Notes: generated by a model from the sequence alone, not told the origin. 17,203 bases of DNA from JAZKFT01 sp043760535 (GCA_043760535.1 JAYUOV010000084.1:1-17203); one strand, 5' to 3'; shown: positions 8,900-15,745, counted from the first letter of the stretch. Translations and numbers: made by a program.

Positions 8900-9005
8900 A
8901 ATGTGGAAATGTGCAGATGTGAAAATGTGCAAATGAACGGTTTGACCTAATCACACCTTAATATCAGTAGTTTCCACATTTTCACATTTATCACATTTAC
9001 ACATT
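8900..9005. repeat. Large imperfect inverted repeat built of AATGTGnA-type units between atpD and atpC
   Basis: The left arm at 8900-8933 and the right arm at 8971-9005 are reverse complements in roughly 29-30 of 35 positions, with one gap, around a 37-base loop. Each arm is itself about four degenerate units of roughly eight bases: AATGTGGA, AATGTGCAG, ATGTGAAA, ATGTGCAAA on the left, with the matching set on the right. It fills nearly all of the atpD-atpC gap and ends six bases before the atpC ATG. If transcribed it would form a long hairpin within the operon mRNA. Confidence 0.75.
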
Positions 9006-9011
9006 ATTAAG

Positions 9012-9266
9012 ATGAATTTAGAGATTTTAACCCCCGAGAAAAAGCTATACAGCGGCGATGTGTACGGCGTTCAGTTGCCGGGCATCAGTGGGTTGTTCGA
9101 AATTTTGGACAAACACGCCCCCATGGTAAGTGCTTTGGGTAAGGGTACCATTAAAGTGCTAACTGACAAAACAAGTACAGTTAGTTACACCATTACAAGT
9201 GGTTTTGTAGAAGTGCTGAATAACAAAGCCAGTGTGTTGGTAGAAGGTGCTTTGGAAGTAGCATAA
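9012..9266 (+). CDS. atpC: F1F0 ATP synthase subunit epsilon, short form
   Basis: The 84-residue protein matches the N-terminal beta-sandwich of epsilon: LEILTPEKKLYSGDVYGVQLPGISGLFEILDKHAPMVSAL, then TSGFVEVLNNKASVLVEGA. It stops there. The C-terminal helical hairpin found in epsilon of many bacteria (about 130-140 residues in total), which can inhibit ATP hydrolysis, is absent. Short epsilon subunits are usual in Bacteroidota, so this is probably the normal form and not a truncation. The protein sits on the central stalk with gamma. It follows atpD on the same strand after 116 bases filled by an inverted repeat, and is followed by an intrinsic terminator. Confidence 0.96.
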   Translation: MNLEILTPEKKLYSGDVYGVQLPGISGLFEILDKHAPMVSALGKGTIKVLTDKTSTVSYTITSGFVEVLNNKASVLVEGALEVA

Positions 9267-9292
9267 CCAGTTTTTTGTTGATGATAATTTTT

Positions 9293-9326
9293 AGACCTGC
9301 AGCCATCATAGCTGTGGGTCTTTTTT
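9293..9326 (+). terminator. Rho-independent terminator after atpC
   Basis: AGACCTGCAGC (9293-9303) pairs over 11 positions, two of them G-U wobbles, with GCTGTGGGTCT (9311-9321) around the loop CATCATA. A run of Ts follows (9321-9326). It begins 26 bases after the atpC stop and points away from it, ending the atpD-atpC transcript. On the opposite strand no T-run follows, so it serves the plus direction only. Confidence 0.88.
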
Positions 9327-9357
9327 GTGCACTGCCCATGGTTTACTTTTGATTATA

Positions 9358-9461
9358 GTCATTGGGTCATTTGTCAATGGATCATTGAATGCTAGTTTCT
9401 TGCAATCCCGAAGCCAGACCAATAACTTTGACAAATGACCTAATGACCTAGGACTAATGAC
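9358..9461. repeat. Inverted repeat of GTCATT-type units between convergent atpC and fic
   Basis: The 20 bases at 9358-9377 and the reverse complement of 9428-9447 agree in 19 positions (shared core GGTCATTTGTCAA). The arms enclose a 50-base loop. Further GTCATT/AATGAC words extend the right arm to 9461. Each arm looks like a degenerate 7-8-base tandem repeat. It lies after the atpC terminator and ends nine bases before the fic stop codon, in a convergent gap. Confidence 0.7.
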
Positions 9462-9469
9462 ACCCAAAA

Positions 9470-10573
9470 CTACTTGAGTGCCAAAGAATAACTCGTACTT
9501 CTCCCTCCACCAGTATCTTTTTGCAACACTTTTTTAGTTTCCAGATCCTGTATATCTCTAAGTGCTGTATCTGCGGAAGTCTTGGTTAGTTTGGCCCATT
9601 TGCTGGTATTCAGTTTGCCGTCAAAGTCTTTGAACAGTTTGTGTAACATTAATACCTGCCGTGGATTTAAAACCGTGGTGGCATGTATTTGCCAAAATGT
9701 GGCTTTGCTGATGATGTTTTCCAGCACATCTTTAGTGGCGTCGAATGTATTGTTGAGGCATTGCAAAAACCAGACTATCCAATCGGTTATATCTAAACTG
9801 CCTTCGCCAGTATTTTCCAGTTGTTTATAGTATGCCTTCCGCTCTTTAAGTATTTGCGTAGTAAGGCTATAAAACCGTTGTGATGTACCATCGGCTTTAG
9901 CCAGTTGCATATCCATTATAGCCCGGCCTACGCGGCCATTACCATCATCAAAAGGGTGTATCATTTCGAACCACAAGTGGGCGATGGCTGCTTTTAGCAA
10001 AGGGTCTTGTGTATTTTTTTTATTAAACCATTTTAAAAAACCAGTCATTTCTTTTTTTAGCAAAACCGAATCTGGAGCGGTATAATGCACTTTTTCACGG
10101 CCCATGGCTCCAGATACAATCTGCATGAGATCGTCTTTGGCATTGGTTCTGTATTTGCCAGCTTCTATGGTGTACATGCCGCTGTGCCCTGTAGGAAACA
10201 ATGCTGCCTGCCAGCCAAAAAGCCGTTCATGGGATAGCGGGGTAGTATAATTATGGGTGGCGTCCAGCATCATATCCACCACCCCATCTATATGCCGGCT
10301 GCTGGGTACCATGCCAGCTATATGTACGCCCAGCTTACGTGCCAGCGATGAACGTACTTTGTCGGTAGCCAATACTTCACCTTCTATTTCGCCAGATTTA
10401 ATAACGTTTAAGGCCAGTGTTTCCAGCTTTGCTTCTTCCTGTAAATTAAAACCCAATGCCTCCATACGGCCCAATATACGGCCTTGCTTATGCCTTGCTT
10501 CTAATAGCAAAGTGGCAAAGGCCTCTGCATCCCAGGTAAAATTGGGCCAGTCTTTATATTGGTGTATGTACAT
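9470..10573 (-). CDS. Fic-family AMP-transferase with self-inhibitory motif and C-terminal winged helix
   Basis: The 367-residue protein opens with a DUF4172-like domain (about 1-80: YIHQYKDWPNFTWD, RILGRMEALGF). The class II Fic inhibitory motif (S/T)xxxE(G/N) is seen as S60-G-E-I-E64-G65. The Fic core carries the complete active-site motif HPFDDGNGRVGR at 206-217, with catalytic His206 and the phosphate-binding GNGR. The last 65 residues (about 303-367: NPRQVLMLHKLF ... GGGRSTSYSLA) look like a winged helix-turn-helix. Family knowledge: Fic proteins transfer AMP from ATP to a hydroxyl of a target protein, and Glu64 would block ATP positioning until relieved. The target is unknown. No antitoxin-like partner gene adjoins it, consistent with inhibition within the same chain. 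The ATG at 10571-10573 lies 17 bases from a four-palindrome array that may be bound by its own winged helix. Confidence 0.95.
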   Translation of the reverse strand: MYIHQYKDWPNFTWDAEAFATLLLEARHKQGRILGRMEALGFNLQEEAKLETLALNVIKSGEIEGEVLATDKVRSSLARKLGVHIAGMVPSSRHIDGVVDMMLDATHNYTTPLSHERLFGWQAALFPTGHSGMYTIEAGKYRTNAKDDLMQIVSGAMGREKVHYTAPDSVLLKKEMTGFLKWFNKKNTQDPLLKAAIAHLWFEMIHPFDDGNGRVGRAIMDMQLAKADGTSQRFYSLTTQILKERKAYYKQLENTGEGSLDITDWIVWFLQCLNNTFDATKDVLENIISKATFWQIHATTVLNPRQVLMLHKLFKDFDGKLNTSKWAKLTKTSADTALRDIQDLETKKVLQKDTGGGRSTSYSLALK

Positions 10574-10590
10574 GATTACTGATAGTTATG

Positions 10591-10736
10591 TGCGGCGAAT
10601 AGATGTTTTATTCAACGCAAATTATGCGGTGAATGTAAAAGATATTTACCGAAAAAAATTTCATTTACAAAAATGCGGCGAATAATTTAATTATTTGCCG
10701 CAAATAATGCGTTGTTTAAGTGAGCTATTCGCCGCA
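10591..10736. promoter_or_regulatory. Array of four 29-bp palindromes upstream of fic (putative operator)
   Basis: Four sites with identical geometry, an 11-bp half-site, 7-bp spacer and inverted 11-bp half-site, lie at 10591-10619, 10625-10653, 10674-10702 and 10708-10736. Gaps between them are 5, 20 and 5 bases, so they form two pairs with a 34-base repeat distance. The best half-site is TGCGGCGAATA (10591-10601, 10674-10684, and inverted at 10726-10736). The third palindrome is nearly perfect (12 of 13 outward positions, with TATTTGCCGCA at 10692-10702). The second and the outer half of the fourth are more degenerate. The array fills most of the 206-base space before fic and lies behind the LD-carboxypeptidase stop. 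Position, dyad symmetry and the winged helix in Fic suggest autoregulation; that is inference. No convincing TAnnTTTG box was found within it. Confidence 0.8.
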
Positions 10737-10779
10737 AAAAAGTAAAAATAAAATTTCAGTATATTGGCTAAAGGCAATT

Positions 10780-11688
10780 TTACACCTCTTTCAGCACCAC
10801 ATTTTTGCCAACGGTTAATTCATATTCTCCACCCACTTTCAAAGCAAAATTTTCCTTATCGTGGCTTACCGGAAAATGAAAACAAACCGGGTAGTTATAG
10901 GCCTTCACTTTGTCCCATATCAGTTCTTCCACTGTTTGTCCAAAGGGCGTGGTCGTATCTTTCATATCGCTGAAACCGCCTACTATTAAGGCTTTCAGGC
11001 CACTTAGCTTGCCGCTTCGTTGTAGCTGTATCATCATGCGGTCCACATTGTAAAGGTATTCGCCTACATCTTCTATAAATAAAATGTTGCCCTTTGTATC
11101 AATATCGCTGGCAGTACCTACCTGATGAGCAAGCAGCGATAAATTACCACCAACAAGTTGCCCCGAAGCAGCTCCTTTTCTGTTAAAATGATGACCAGTT
11201 GTTTTATATAAACCGGGCTTTCCATCTAGTGCATTTTTCAGCGATTGCACATAAATGTTTTTAAAACCTTCATCGTTAAAAGCAGCTGCCATTGGGGCGT
11301 GCAGAGAAGCCATTTTTAATTTGGTAAAAATATACGAGTGCAGCACAGTAATATCGCTGAAGCCGATGATCCATTTAGGACTTTTTTTAAATGCTTTCCA
11401 GTCTATGGCATCGATAAAGCGGTTGGTGCCATAGCCGCCACGGCCGCACAGTATGGCTTTTACTTCTGTATCATCCAGCATGGTTTGTACATCTGTAAGT
11501 CGCTCTTGGTCTGTTCCTGAAAAATAATTGTATTCATGGCCAAGCGTTATACCAACCTTCACCTTATATCCCCATTTTTTTAATACGTTAATACAGGTTT
11601 CGGCCTTTGCGGCAGGCATAGCACCAGCAGGGCATACGATACCAATGGTATCGCCTTTTTGTAAATAAGGTGGTGTTTTTATAAGCAT
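10780..11688 (-). CDS. LD-carboxypeptidase, peptidase family S66 (LdcA/MccF-like)
   Basis: The 302-residue protein has the family start PPYLQKGDTIGIVCPAGAM, the CGRGGYGTNRFID block, and the nucleophile in GFSDITVLH (Ser111). The expected remaining residues of the Ser-Glu-His triad are also there: Glu206 in FIEDVGEYLYNVDRM and His276 in FPVSHDKENFAL. Length is normal. S66 enzymes cleave the bond between an L- and a D-residue of murein tetrapeptides during cytoplasmic peptidoglycan recycling; MccF relatives instead cleave microcin C-type peptides. There is no signal peptide, so it acts in the cytoplasm. It is the gene before fic on the same strand, but the 206-base spacer with the palindrome array argues for separate control. 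An LdcA role is more likely than MccF, but the sequence alone does not settle the substrate. Confidence 0.94.
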   Translation of the reverse strand: MLIKTPPYLQKGDTIGIVCPAGAMPAAKAETCINVLKKWGYKVKVGITLGHEYNYFSGTDQERLTDVQTMLDDTEVKAILCGRGGYGTNRFIDAIDWKAFKKSPKWIIGFSDITVLHSYIFTKLKMASLHAPMAAAFNDEGFKNIYVQSLKNALDGKPGLYKTTGHHFNRKGAASGQLVGGNLSLLAHQVGTASDIDTKGNILFIEDVGEYLYNVDRMMIQLQRSGKLSGLKALIVGGFSDMKDTTTPFGQTVEELIWDKVKAYNYPVCFHFPVSHDKENFALKVGGEYELTVGKNVVLKEV

Positions 11689-11777
11689 TTGTGTTCTTTT
11701 TTTGATATTAAAAAATGAGGATGCTGAAGGTTCAAAGTTTTGCTACTAGAGTCGTTCATTCATCTTGTTCTTTTAAA

Positions 11778-12454
11778 CTAAAAGCTTAATGATTTGCGAT
11801 AGTAACATTTGTAATTATTAGTTGTGTATGTTACACCGTGCTTTATCATAATATATACCCCAGCCAAAGTTAAAAGGCTTTTAAATGTATTGATGACCAG
11901 TAAAGAGTCGCTCTCTACAAATGCTACCGCACTACTTGTAAACAACTTTCCAGCATTTTTAGAAACTGCAATAATTACAGCAACACTTACTATCAACAGG
12001 ATGGTTAACACGGCGGCATAGGCTATAATAGGCTTTCGCAAATTACCCAATTTGGGTAACAGCAAAACGACCAATCCAATAGAATAAGTGATAGCAATCA
12101 TGAGCCAAAACGGATGGAATTTTAAGGCGAACAAAACCCAACCACCACCTCTAAAGTAAGCAATATAAGAAATATGTATAAACAAAAACGAAGCTAGCTA
12201 GCTTATAAAAGAAGTCTGAATTCTTGTTTCGAAAAATAAAAAAGAGTCGCCGATTTGGGTAAAAAATAGGGCTGCAGTTATAAAAAGTAAGGGTTATATG
12301 GCTGCATCTTTTTTTGTAAAAAATAAATACCAAATGAGCAAGGGCATTAGCAATGATTTGCAAAAAACATGCAATTCGTTAAGGCCAACTACTATACCTA
12401 TTCCATCGCCACCCAACTATAGAATACATACCAAAAGCCAAGCTTTTTTTTCAT
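11778..12454 (-). pseudogene. Decayed YhhN/lysoplasmalogenase-like membrane protein gene
   Basis: Read from an ATG at 12452-12454, the minus strand gives LGFWYVFYSWVAME. A frameshift near 12402-12410 then brings in GIVVGLNELHVFCKSLLMPL in the next frame. That frame continues through a TAA at 12294-12296 (between ..TKKDAAI and PLLFITAALFFTQIGDSFL) and a TAG at 12198-12200 (between ..TSFIS and LASFLFIHISYIAYF). It then runs open to 11778 with PKLGNLRKPIIAYAAVL and FVESDSLLVINTF. These blocks in order (K-LLMPLL, AALFF-IGD-FL, HISYIAYF, P-I-YA, SDSLL-IN-F) match the YhhN family of multi-pass membrane proteins, some of which hydrolyse lysoplasmalogens, and the total of about 225 codons fits its length. 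One indel plus two nonsense codons mean no intact product. The last 135 codons could only be translated from a TTG at 12185. It follows the HU/SPOR gene by 21 bases. Confidence 0.75.
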
Positions 12455-12475
12455 TCAGCTACATCTTAAGCCTTA

Positions 12476-13405
12476 TTAATTGGGCAAAAACTTAGGCCGC
12501 TTGCCGCCCACTTCGGTCAGTTTCAAAGTATCTACAGATATTGTTGTATCCTTTACTGGTACGAAAATGAGAAATGTTGAAGGCCCAGCAGAATCTACTT
12601 GAGCATCATGACCAAAACTACGAAGCTTTGCAGCCCTTGCCGTAGCGGATGAGCGGGTAAAGCGCTGGTCTATAACTGCTTTAAAACCACCTGTACTAAG
12701 GGCAGTTGGGGGTAGTGTAGATACGGCTGGTGTGTCTTTTAAGGTGGCTTCCCCGTTTGATGTGTCTTTTGCACCCAATGTGGCGTTTGTTGTGGAGGTG
12801 TTCGTTTTGCTAAAAATAAAATAATATGCAGCCCAAACTATTAATACAAGACTTAGGGCCGCTACAATACCCAATACTGCTTTTTTATTGATGGCAAAAG
12901 GCTGTGGTTTTGTTTCGCTTTTAGGTATTACCGGTACGGCTTCTCTAATTTTTAAAGGTTTGTGCGGTGCTGCACTTGCTTCGCTTATTGGTAAAAAATA
13001 ACCGGGTGTAAACGAATAAGTTCCGTTATCTTGTTTGTCTACTGTGCCAATGCCATCTACTATAAAAGATTTACCAATATTAATAAACTGCTTGCTAAGC
13101 ATAAAATAGCTTTCTATATCCGCCGCCGCAAGGGGCTTTATTTTTCCTGTTTGAGAAGATACAAAAGCAACAAAATCCATGTCTATACCTTCATTTAGGT
13201 TGTAGGTAAAATGGAGATCCTGCAAAAGCTGGGCTTCCCCTTTGTCCTGCGAATCTGATAATTGGGCATTGGAACCAAACGTAAGCTTGCCGATACCAGG
13301 ATAGCTAACAAACTTTTGATTATATAAATATTGGCGAAGTAATAATTCGAAATTCACTTGTATCTGTTTTGAACTATCGCAATATAGATAACTAAAGGGA
13401 AACAT
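12476..13405 (-). CDS. HU/CCDC81-like and SPOR-domain membrane protein
   Basis: The 309-residue protein has two small N-terminal domains like the bacterial HU-CCDC81 pair (about 18-75: LLLRQYLYNQKFVSYPGIGK; about 76-140: DFVAFVSSQTGKI, SYFMLSKQFINIGKSFIVDG). A proline- and lysine-rich linker follows, then one membrane segment at about 176-198 (VLGIVAALSLVLIVWAAYYFIF), a Ser/Thr-rich stretch, and a C-terminal SPOR-like domain from about 240 (FKAVIDQRFTRSSATARAAKLRSFG). SPOR domains bind denuded glycan strands of septal peptidoglycan, so the protein probably links the cytoplasm with the cell wall, perhaps at division sites. This architecture is common in Bacteroidota and its exact role is not established. 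The SPOR end is short. The start ATG is supported only by reading frame; a GTG at residue 17 is an alternative. It is divergent from the DUF4442 gene. Confidence 0.85.
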   Translation of the reverse strand: MFPFSYLYCDSSKQIQVNFELLLRQYLYNQKFVSYPGIGKLTFGSNAQLSDSQDKGEAQLLQDLHFTYNLNEGIDMDFVAFVSSQTGKIKPLAAADIESYFMLSKQFINIGKSFIVDGIGTVDKQDNGTYSFTPGYFLPISEASAAPHKPLKIREAVPVIPKSETKPQPFAINKKAVLGIVAALSLVLIVWAAYYFIFSKTNTSTTNATLGAKDTSNGEATLKDTPAVSTLPPTALSTGGFKAVIDQRFTRSSATARAAKLRSFGHDAQVDSAGPSTFLIFVPVKDTTISVDTLKLTEVGGKRPKFLPN

Positions 13406-13529
13406 TACAAGAATTGGTTTGGAAATACAGTGGAAAAATTCACAGTCCTAAACAGTAAGTTTTGTTTGGGGTTTTATCTAAAACCTTATCTTGTTGCTGC
13501 AATGTTTACACCAAAATTTATTATTCAAT

Positions 13530-14012
13530 ATGTCTTTCCACGCTTTTCAAAAATTAACAGCTAATAAATTAAAGTTTGCCCTATTTCTGTTTAGCAAGCT
13601 GCCCAGTGCCTTTATTTGTGGCGTAAGGCTTAGCACCCTAACCGAAAGCGAATGTGTAACAAGTGTGCCTTACAAATGGCTTAGTCAAAATCCTTTTAAA
13701 AGCACCTATTTTGCCTGCCAGGCCATGGCTGCCGAATTGAGTACGGGCATGTTAGGCCAGGCGCATATTTACAAAAGCCATCCGGCAATAAGTATGCTGG
13801 TACTAAAGCTGGAGGCTCAGTATTTTAAAAAAGCTACAGAAAAAATTTATTTTACCTGTAACAGTGGCGATGCTATAAAAGCTGCCATAGAAAAAAGTAA
13901 AGCAATAGGAGAAGGGCAGTCTGTAACATGCATTAGCACGGGTAAAAACAAGGCTGGCGAATTAATTTCGGAGTTTAAAATAACATGGTCGTTTAAAGCA
14001 AAGGCTATTTAA
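13530..14012 (+). CDS. DUF4442 / PaaI-type hotdog-fold protein (possible thioesterase)
   Basis: From the ATG at 13530-13532 the product has 160 residues, the usual size for this family. A longer reading from a TTG at 13491 adds 13 residues without family character. Blocks typical of DUF4442 are FSKLPSAFICGVRLSTLTES, VTSVPYKWLSQNPFKSTYFA and CQAMAAELSTGMLG near the middle, followed by alternating beta-strand sequence (KIYFTCNSGDAIKAAIEKSK, EFKITWSFKAKAI). Related hotdog proteins hydrolyse acyl-CoA thioesters in the cytoplasm, but DUF4442 members are largely uncharacterised and no catalytic residue can be named here. It is transcribed away from the HU/SPOR gene over a 124-base gap and is followed, after 124 bases of repeat-like sequence, by the beta-CASP nuclease gene on the same strand. 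Confidence 0.8.
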   Translation: MSFHAFQKLTANKLKFALFLFSKLPSAFICGVRLSTLTESECVTSVPYKWLSQNPFKSTYFACQAMAAELSTGMLGQAHIYKSHPAISMLVLKLEAQYFKKATEKIYFTCNSGDAIKAAIEKSKAIGEGQSVTCISTGKNKAGELISEFKITWSFKAKAI

Positions 14013-14014
14013 AA

Positions 14015-14123
14015 AATGGACAGATGGGCAAATGAGGGATGCTTCTACTTGTTCACTTTACCTACATTACAGAATAGGATTATAAAAAATATGTCCATTT
14101 GCAAAACGGCATATTTGCACATT
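14015..14123. repeat. Degenerate AAATG/GCAAAT repeats in inverted arrangement
   Basis: AATGGACA (14015-14022) is repeated inverted as TGTCCATT (14092-14099). Next to these, GCAAAT words occur on the left (14028-14033) and inverted on the right (ATTTGC at 14096-14101 and 14113-14118). An 11-base word, ATTTGCACATT at 14113-14123, is the exact reverse complement of 8924-8934 in the atpD-atpC repeat. The element is weaker than the other inverted repeats and fills the space between the DUF4442 and nuclease genes. Confidence 0.45.
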
Positions 14124-14136
14124 AATATTATTTATT

Positions 14137-15537
14137 ATGAAAATTACATTCCACGGTGCGGCACGTACGGTTACCGGATCCAAACACCTTATTACTTTAA
14201 ATAATGGTAAAAAAATTTTGCTAGACTGTGGCCTTTTTCAGGGTCTTGGTAAAGAAAGCGATGTATTGAATAAAAATTTTGGTTTTGACCCAACAGAAAT
14301 AGATGTTATGGTGCTAAGCCATGCACATATAGACCACTGTGGCCTAATACCCAAGCTGGTAAAAGATGGCTACAATAATAAAATATGGTGTACCCCAGCC
14401 ACCCGTGACCTTGCTGCAATTTTAATGGAAGATAGTGGCGGCATACAAGAAAACGAAGCCAAATATGTAAATAAGAAAAGAGCTAACGAATGCCGCCCCT
14501 ATATAGATCCACTATATACAGAAGATGATGCCAAAGCTGCGATACCATATCTAGAACCTGTAGATTATCACCAATGGTTTACCATACTAAATGGGGTAGA
14601 AATAATGTTTACCGATGCCGGCCACATTATCGGTAGCGCCTCTGTACACCTTCGTATTTTGGAGGATGGAAAAACAACACAAATTACTTTTAGCGGCGAT
14701 GTAGGCCGCTACCGCGATGCTATTTTGTGCAGCCCCGAAACTTTTCCGCAGGCCGATTATATTTTACTGGAAAGCACTTACGGAAACAGGCTGCACGATG
14801 AAGTGGCTACCTCACCAGATGCACTACTGAACTGGATTACAAAGACCTGCCTGCAAAAAAAGGGCAAACTGATTATACCAGCATTCAGCGTTGGGCGTAC
14901 GCAGGAAATACTTTACACCCTTAACCAATTAGAGCTAGAAAACCGCCTGCCAGATATTAATTATATAGTGGATAGCCCACTAAGCAGCGAGGCTACGGCA
15001 GTAGTAAAAAGCCACCCAGAAAATTTTAATGTGAGGCTTAAAAAGATATTGCAATCGGATAAAGATCCGTTTAGTTTTAAAGGATTAAAGTACACCAAAA
15101 CGGTAGAAGAAAGCAAACTGCTAAACTTTAGAAAAGCCCCTTGTGTAATTATTAGCTCCAGTGGCATGGCCGATGCTGGAAGGGTAAAACACCATATTAG
15201 CAACAATATAGAAAACAGTCGTAATACTATTTTAATGATGGGCTATTGTGAGCCACATTCATTGGGAGGAAGGTTAAAACAACGACCCACGGAAGTAAAC
15301 ATTTTTGGCATACCACACGAAGTACATGCCGAAATAGGAGAAATGAAAAGTATGAGTGCCCACGGCGATTACAACGATTTATTTCAATACCTAGGCTGCC
15401 AGGAACCGAAACAGGTAAGCAAGGTTTTTTTAGTACATGGCGAATACGATGTTCAGCAGAATTTTAAACAGCGGCTGATTAGCAAAGGTTTTATAGATGT
15501 GGAAATACCCGCTCAGCACCAGAGTTTTGATTTGTGA
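14137..15537 (+). CDS. Metallo-beta-lactamase-fold, beta-CASP RNA nuclease (CPSF/YSH1-like)
   Basis: The 466-residue protein has the metal site HAHIDH at 62-67 (HxHxDH), His163 in DAGHIIGSAS and Asp188 in SGDVGRY. The beta-CASP cap is seen in IPAFSVGRTQEILY (248-260) and ISSSGMADAGRVKHH (339-353). The C-terminal RNA-metabolising MBL (RMMBL) motif is seen in MSAHGDY (His409) and FLVHGEYDVQ (His434). This is the full set of the CPSF-73-like family that binds two zinc ions and cleaves RNA endonucleolytically, sometimes with 5' exonuclease activity. In bacteria the exact substrates are mostly unknown. The protein is cytoplasmic with no signal peptide. The ATG gives the family start MKITFHGAARTVTGSKHLI. 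It is separated from the upstream DUF4442 gene by repeats and followed by a weak hairpin. Confidence 0.95.
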   Translation: MKITFHGAARTVTGSKHLITLNNGKKILLDCGLFQGLGKESDVLNKNFGFDPTEIDVMVLSHAHIDHCGLIPKLVKDGYNNKIWCTPATRDLAAILMEDSGGIQENEAKYVNKKRANECRPYIDPLYTEDDAKAAIPYLEPVDYHQWFTILNGVEIMFTDAGHIIGSASVHLRILEDGKTTQITFSGDVGRYRDAILCSPETFPQADYILLESTYGNRLHDEVATSPDALLNWITKTCLQKKGKLIIPAFSVGRTQEILYTLNQLELENRLPDINYIVDSPLSSEATAVVKSHPENFNVRLKKILQSDKDPFSFKGLKYTKTVEESKLLNFRKAPCVIISSSGMADAGRVKHHISNNIENSRNTILMMGYCEPHSLGGRLKQRPTEVNIFGIPHEVHAEIGEMKSMSAHGDYNDLFQYLGCQEPKQVSKVFLVHGEYDVQQNFKQRLISKGFIDVEIPAQHQSFDL

Positions 15538-15564
15538 TTTATGATTGTGATGAACTCAGCCAGG

Positions 15565-15591
15565 TTCGACTTTCATTTAGCAAATGTCGGA
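15565..15591 (+). terminator. Weak hairpin after the beta-CASP nuclease gene
   Basis: CATTT (15574-15578) pairs with AAATG (15582-15586) around a 3-base loop, and TTCGA (15565-15569) pairs with TCGGA (15587-15591) across a four-base bulge. A short TTTT follows at 15592-15595. It starts 28 bases after the stop codon. The bulge and short T-run make termination only possible. Confidence 0.35.
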
Positions 15592-15613
15592 TTTTATGAA
15601 AGCTGAAATTAAT

Positions 15614-15731
15614 AAACCGGCTTAAAATTTAGGGCAGTTGATAGTAGCTATCAGATGAACGGAGTCCCGCAATGCTACGGGATTTACAACGTTCGCCAAT
15701 GTCGCTTCATAGTAGTACAAAAGCCCGGCTT
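15614..15731. other. Candidate structured RNA or REP-like mobile element
   Basis: About 118 bases can be closed by AAACCGGCTT (15614-15623) pairing with AAGCCCGGCTT (15721-15731), with one mismatch and one bulge. Inside are a perfect stem TGATAG/CTATCA around TAG (15639-15653), and a two-step hairpin: GAACG (15657-15661) with CGTTC (15690-15694), enclosing TCCCG (15665-15669) with CGGGA (15678-15682). The inner hairpin is preceded by GGAG, the arrangement of REP sequences mobilised by RAYT transposases (GTAG/GGAG plus palindrome). CCGGCTTA is also directly repeated at both ends (15617-15624, 15725-15732). No coding sequence is present. Strand and identity are undetermined, and the pairing was drawn by eye. 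Confidence 0.45.
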
Positions 15732-15745
15732 ACAAAACATTTATT

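Noticed and set aside
10591..10736. Possible small CRISPR array
   Set aside because: The units are degenerate palindromes separated by 5 or 20 bases, not identical repeats with equal unique spacers, and no cas gene is present.
12151..12363. A 70-codon minus-strand reading frame in another phase
   Set aside because: It overlaps the YhhN-like pseudogene in a different frame, and the YhhN blocks are clearly encoded in the neighbouring frame.
13491..13529. TTG-initiated extension of the DUF4442 protein
   Set aside because: It adds residues outside the family pattern; the ATG at 13530 gives the usual length.
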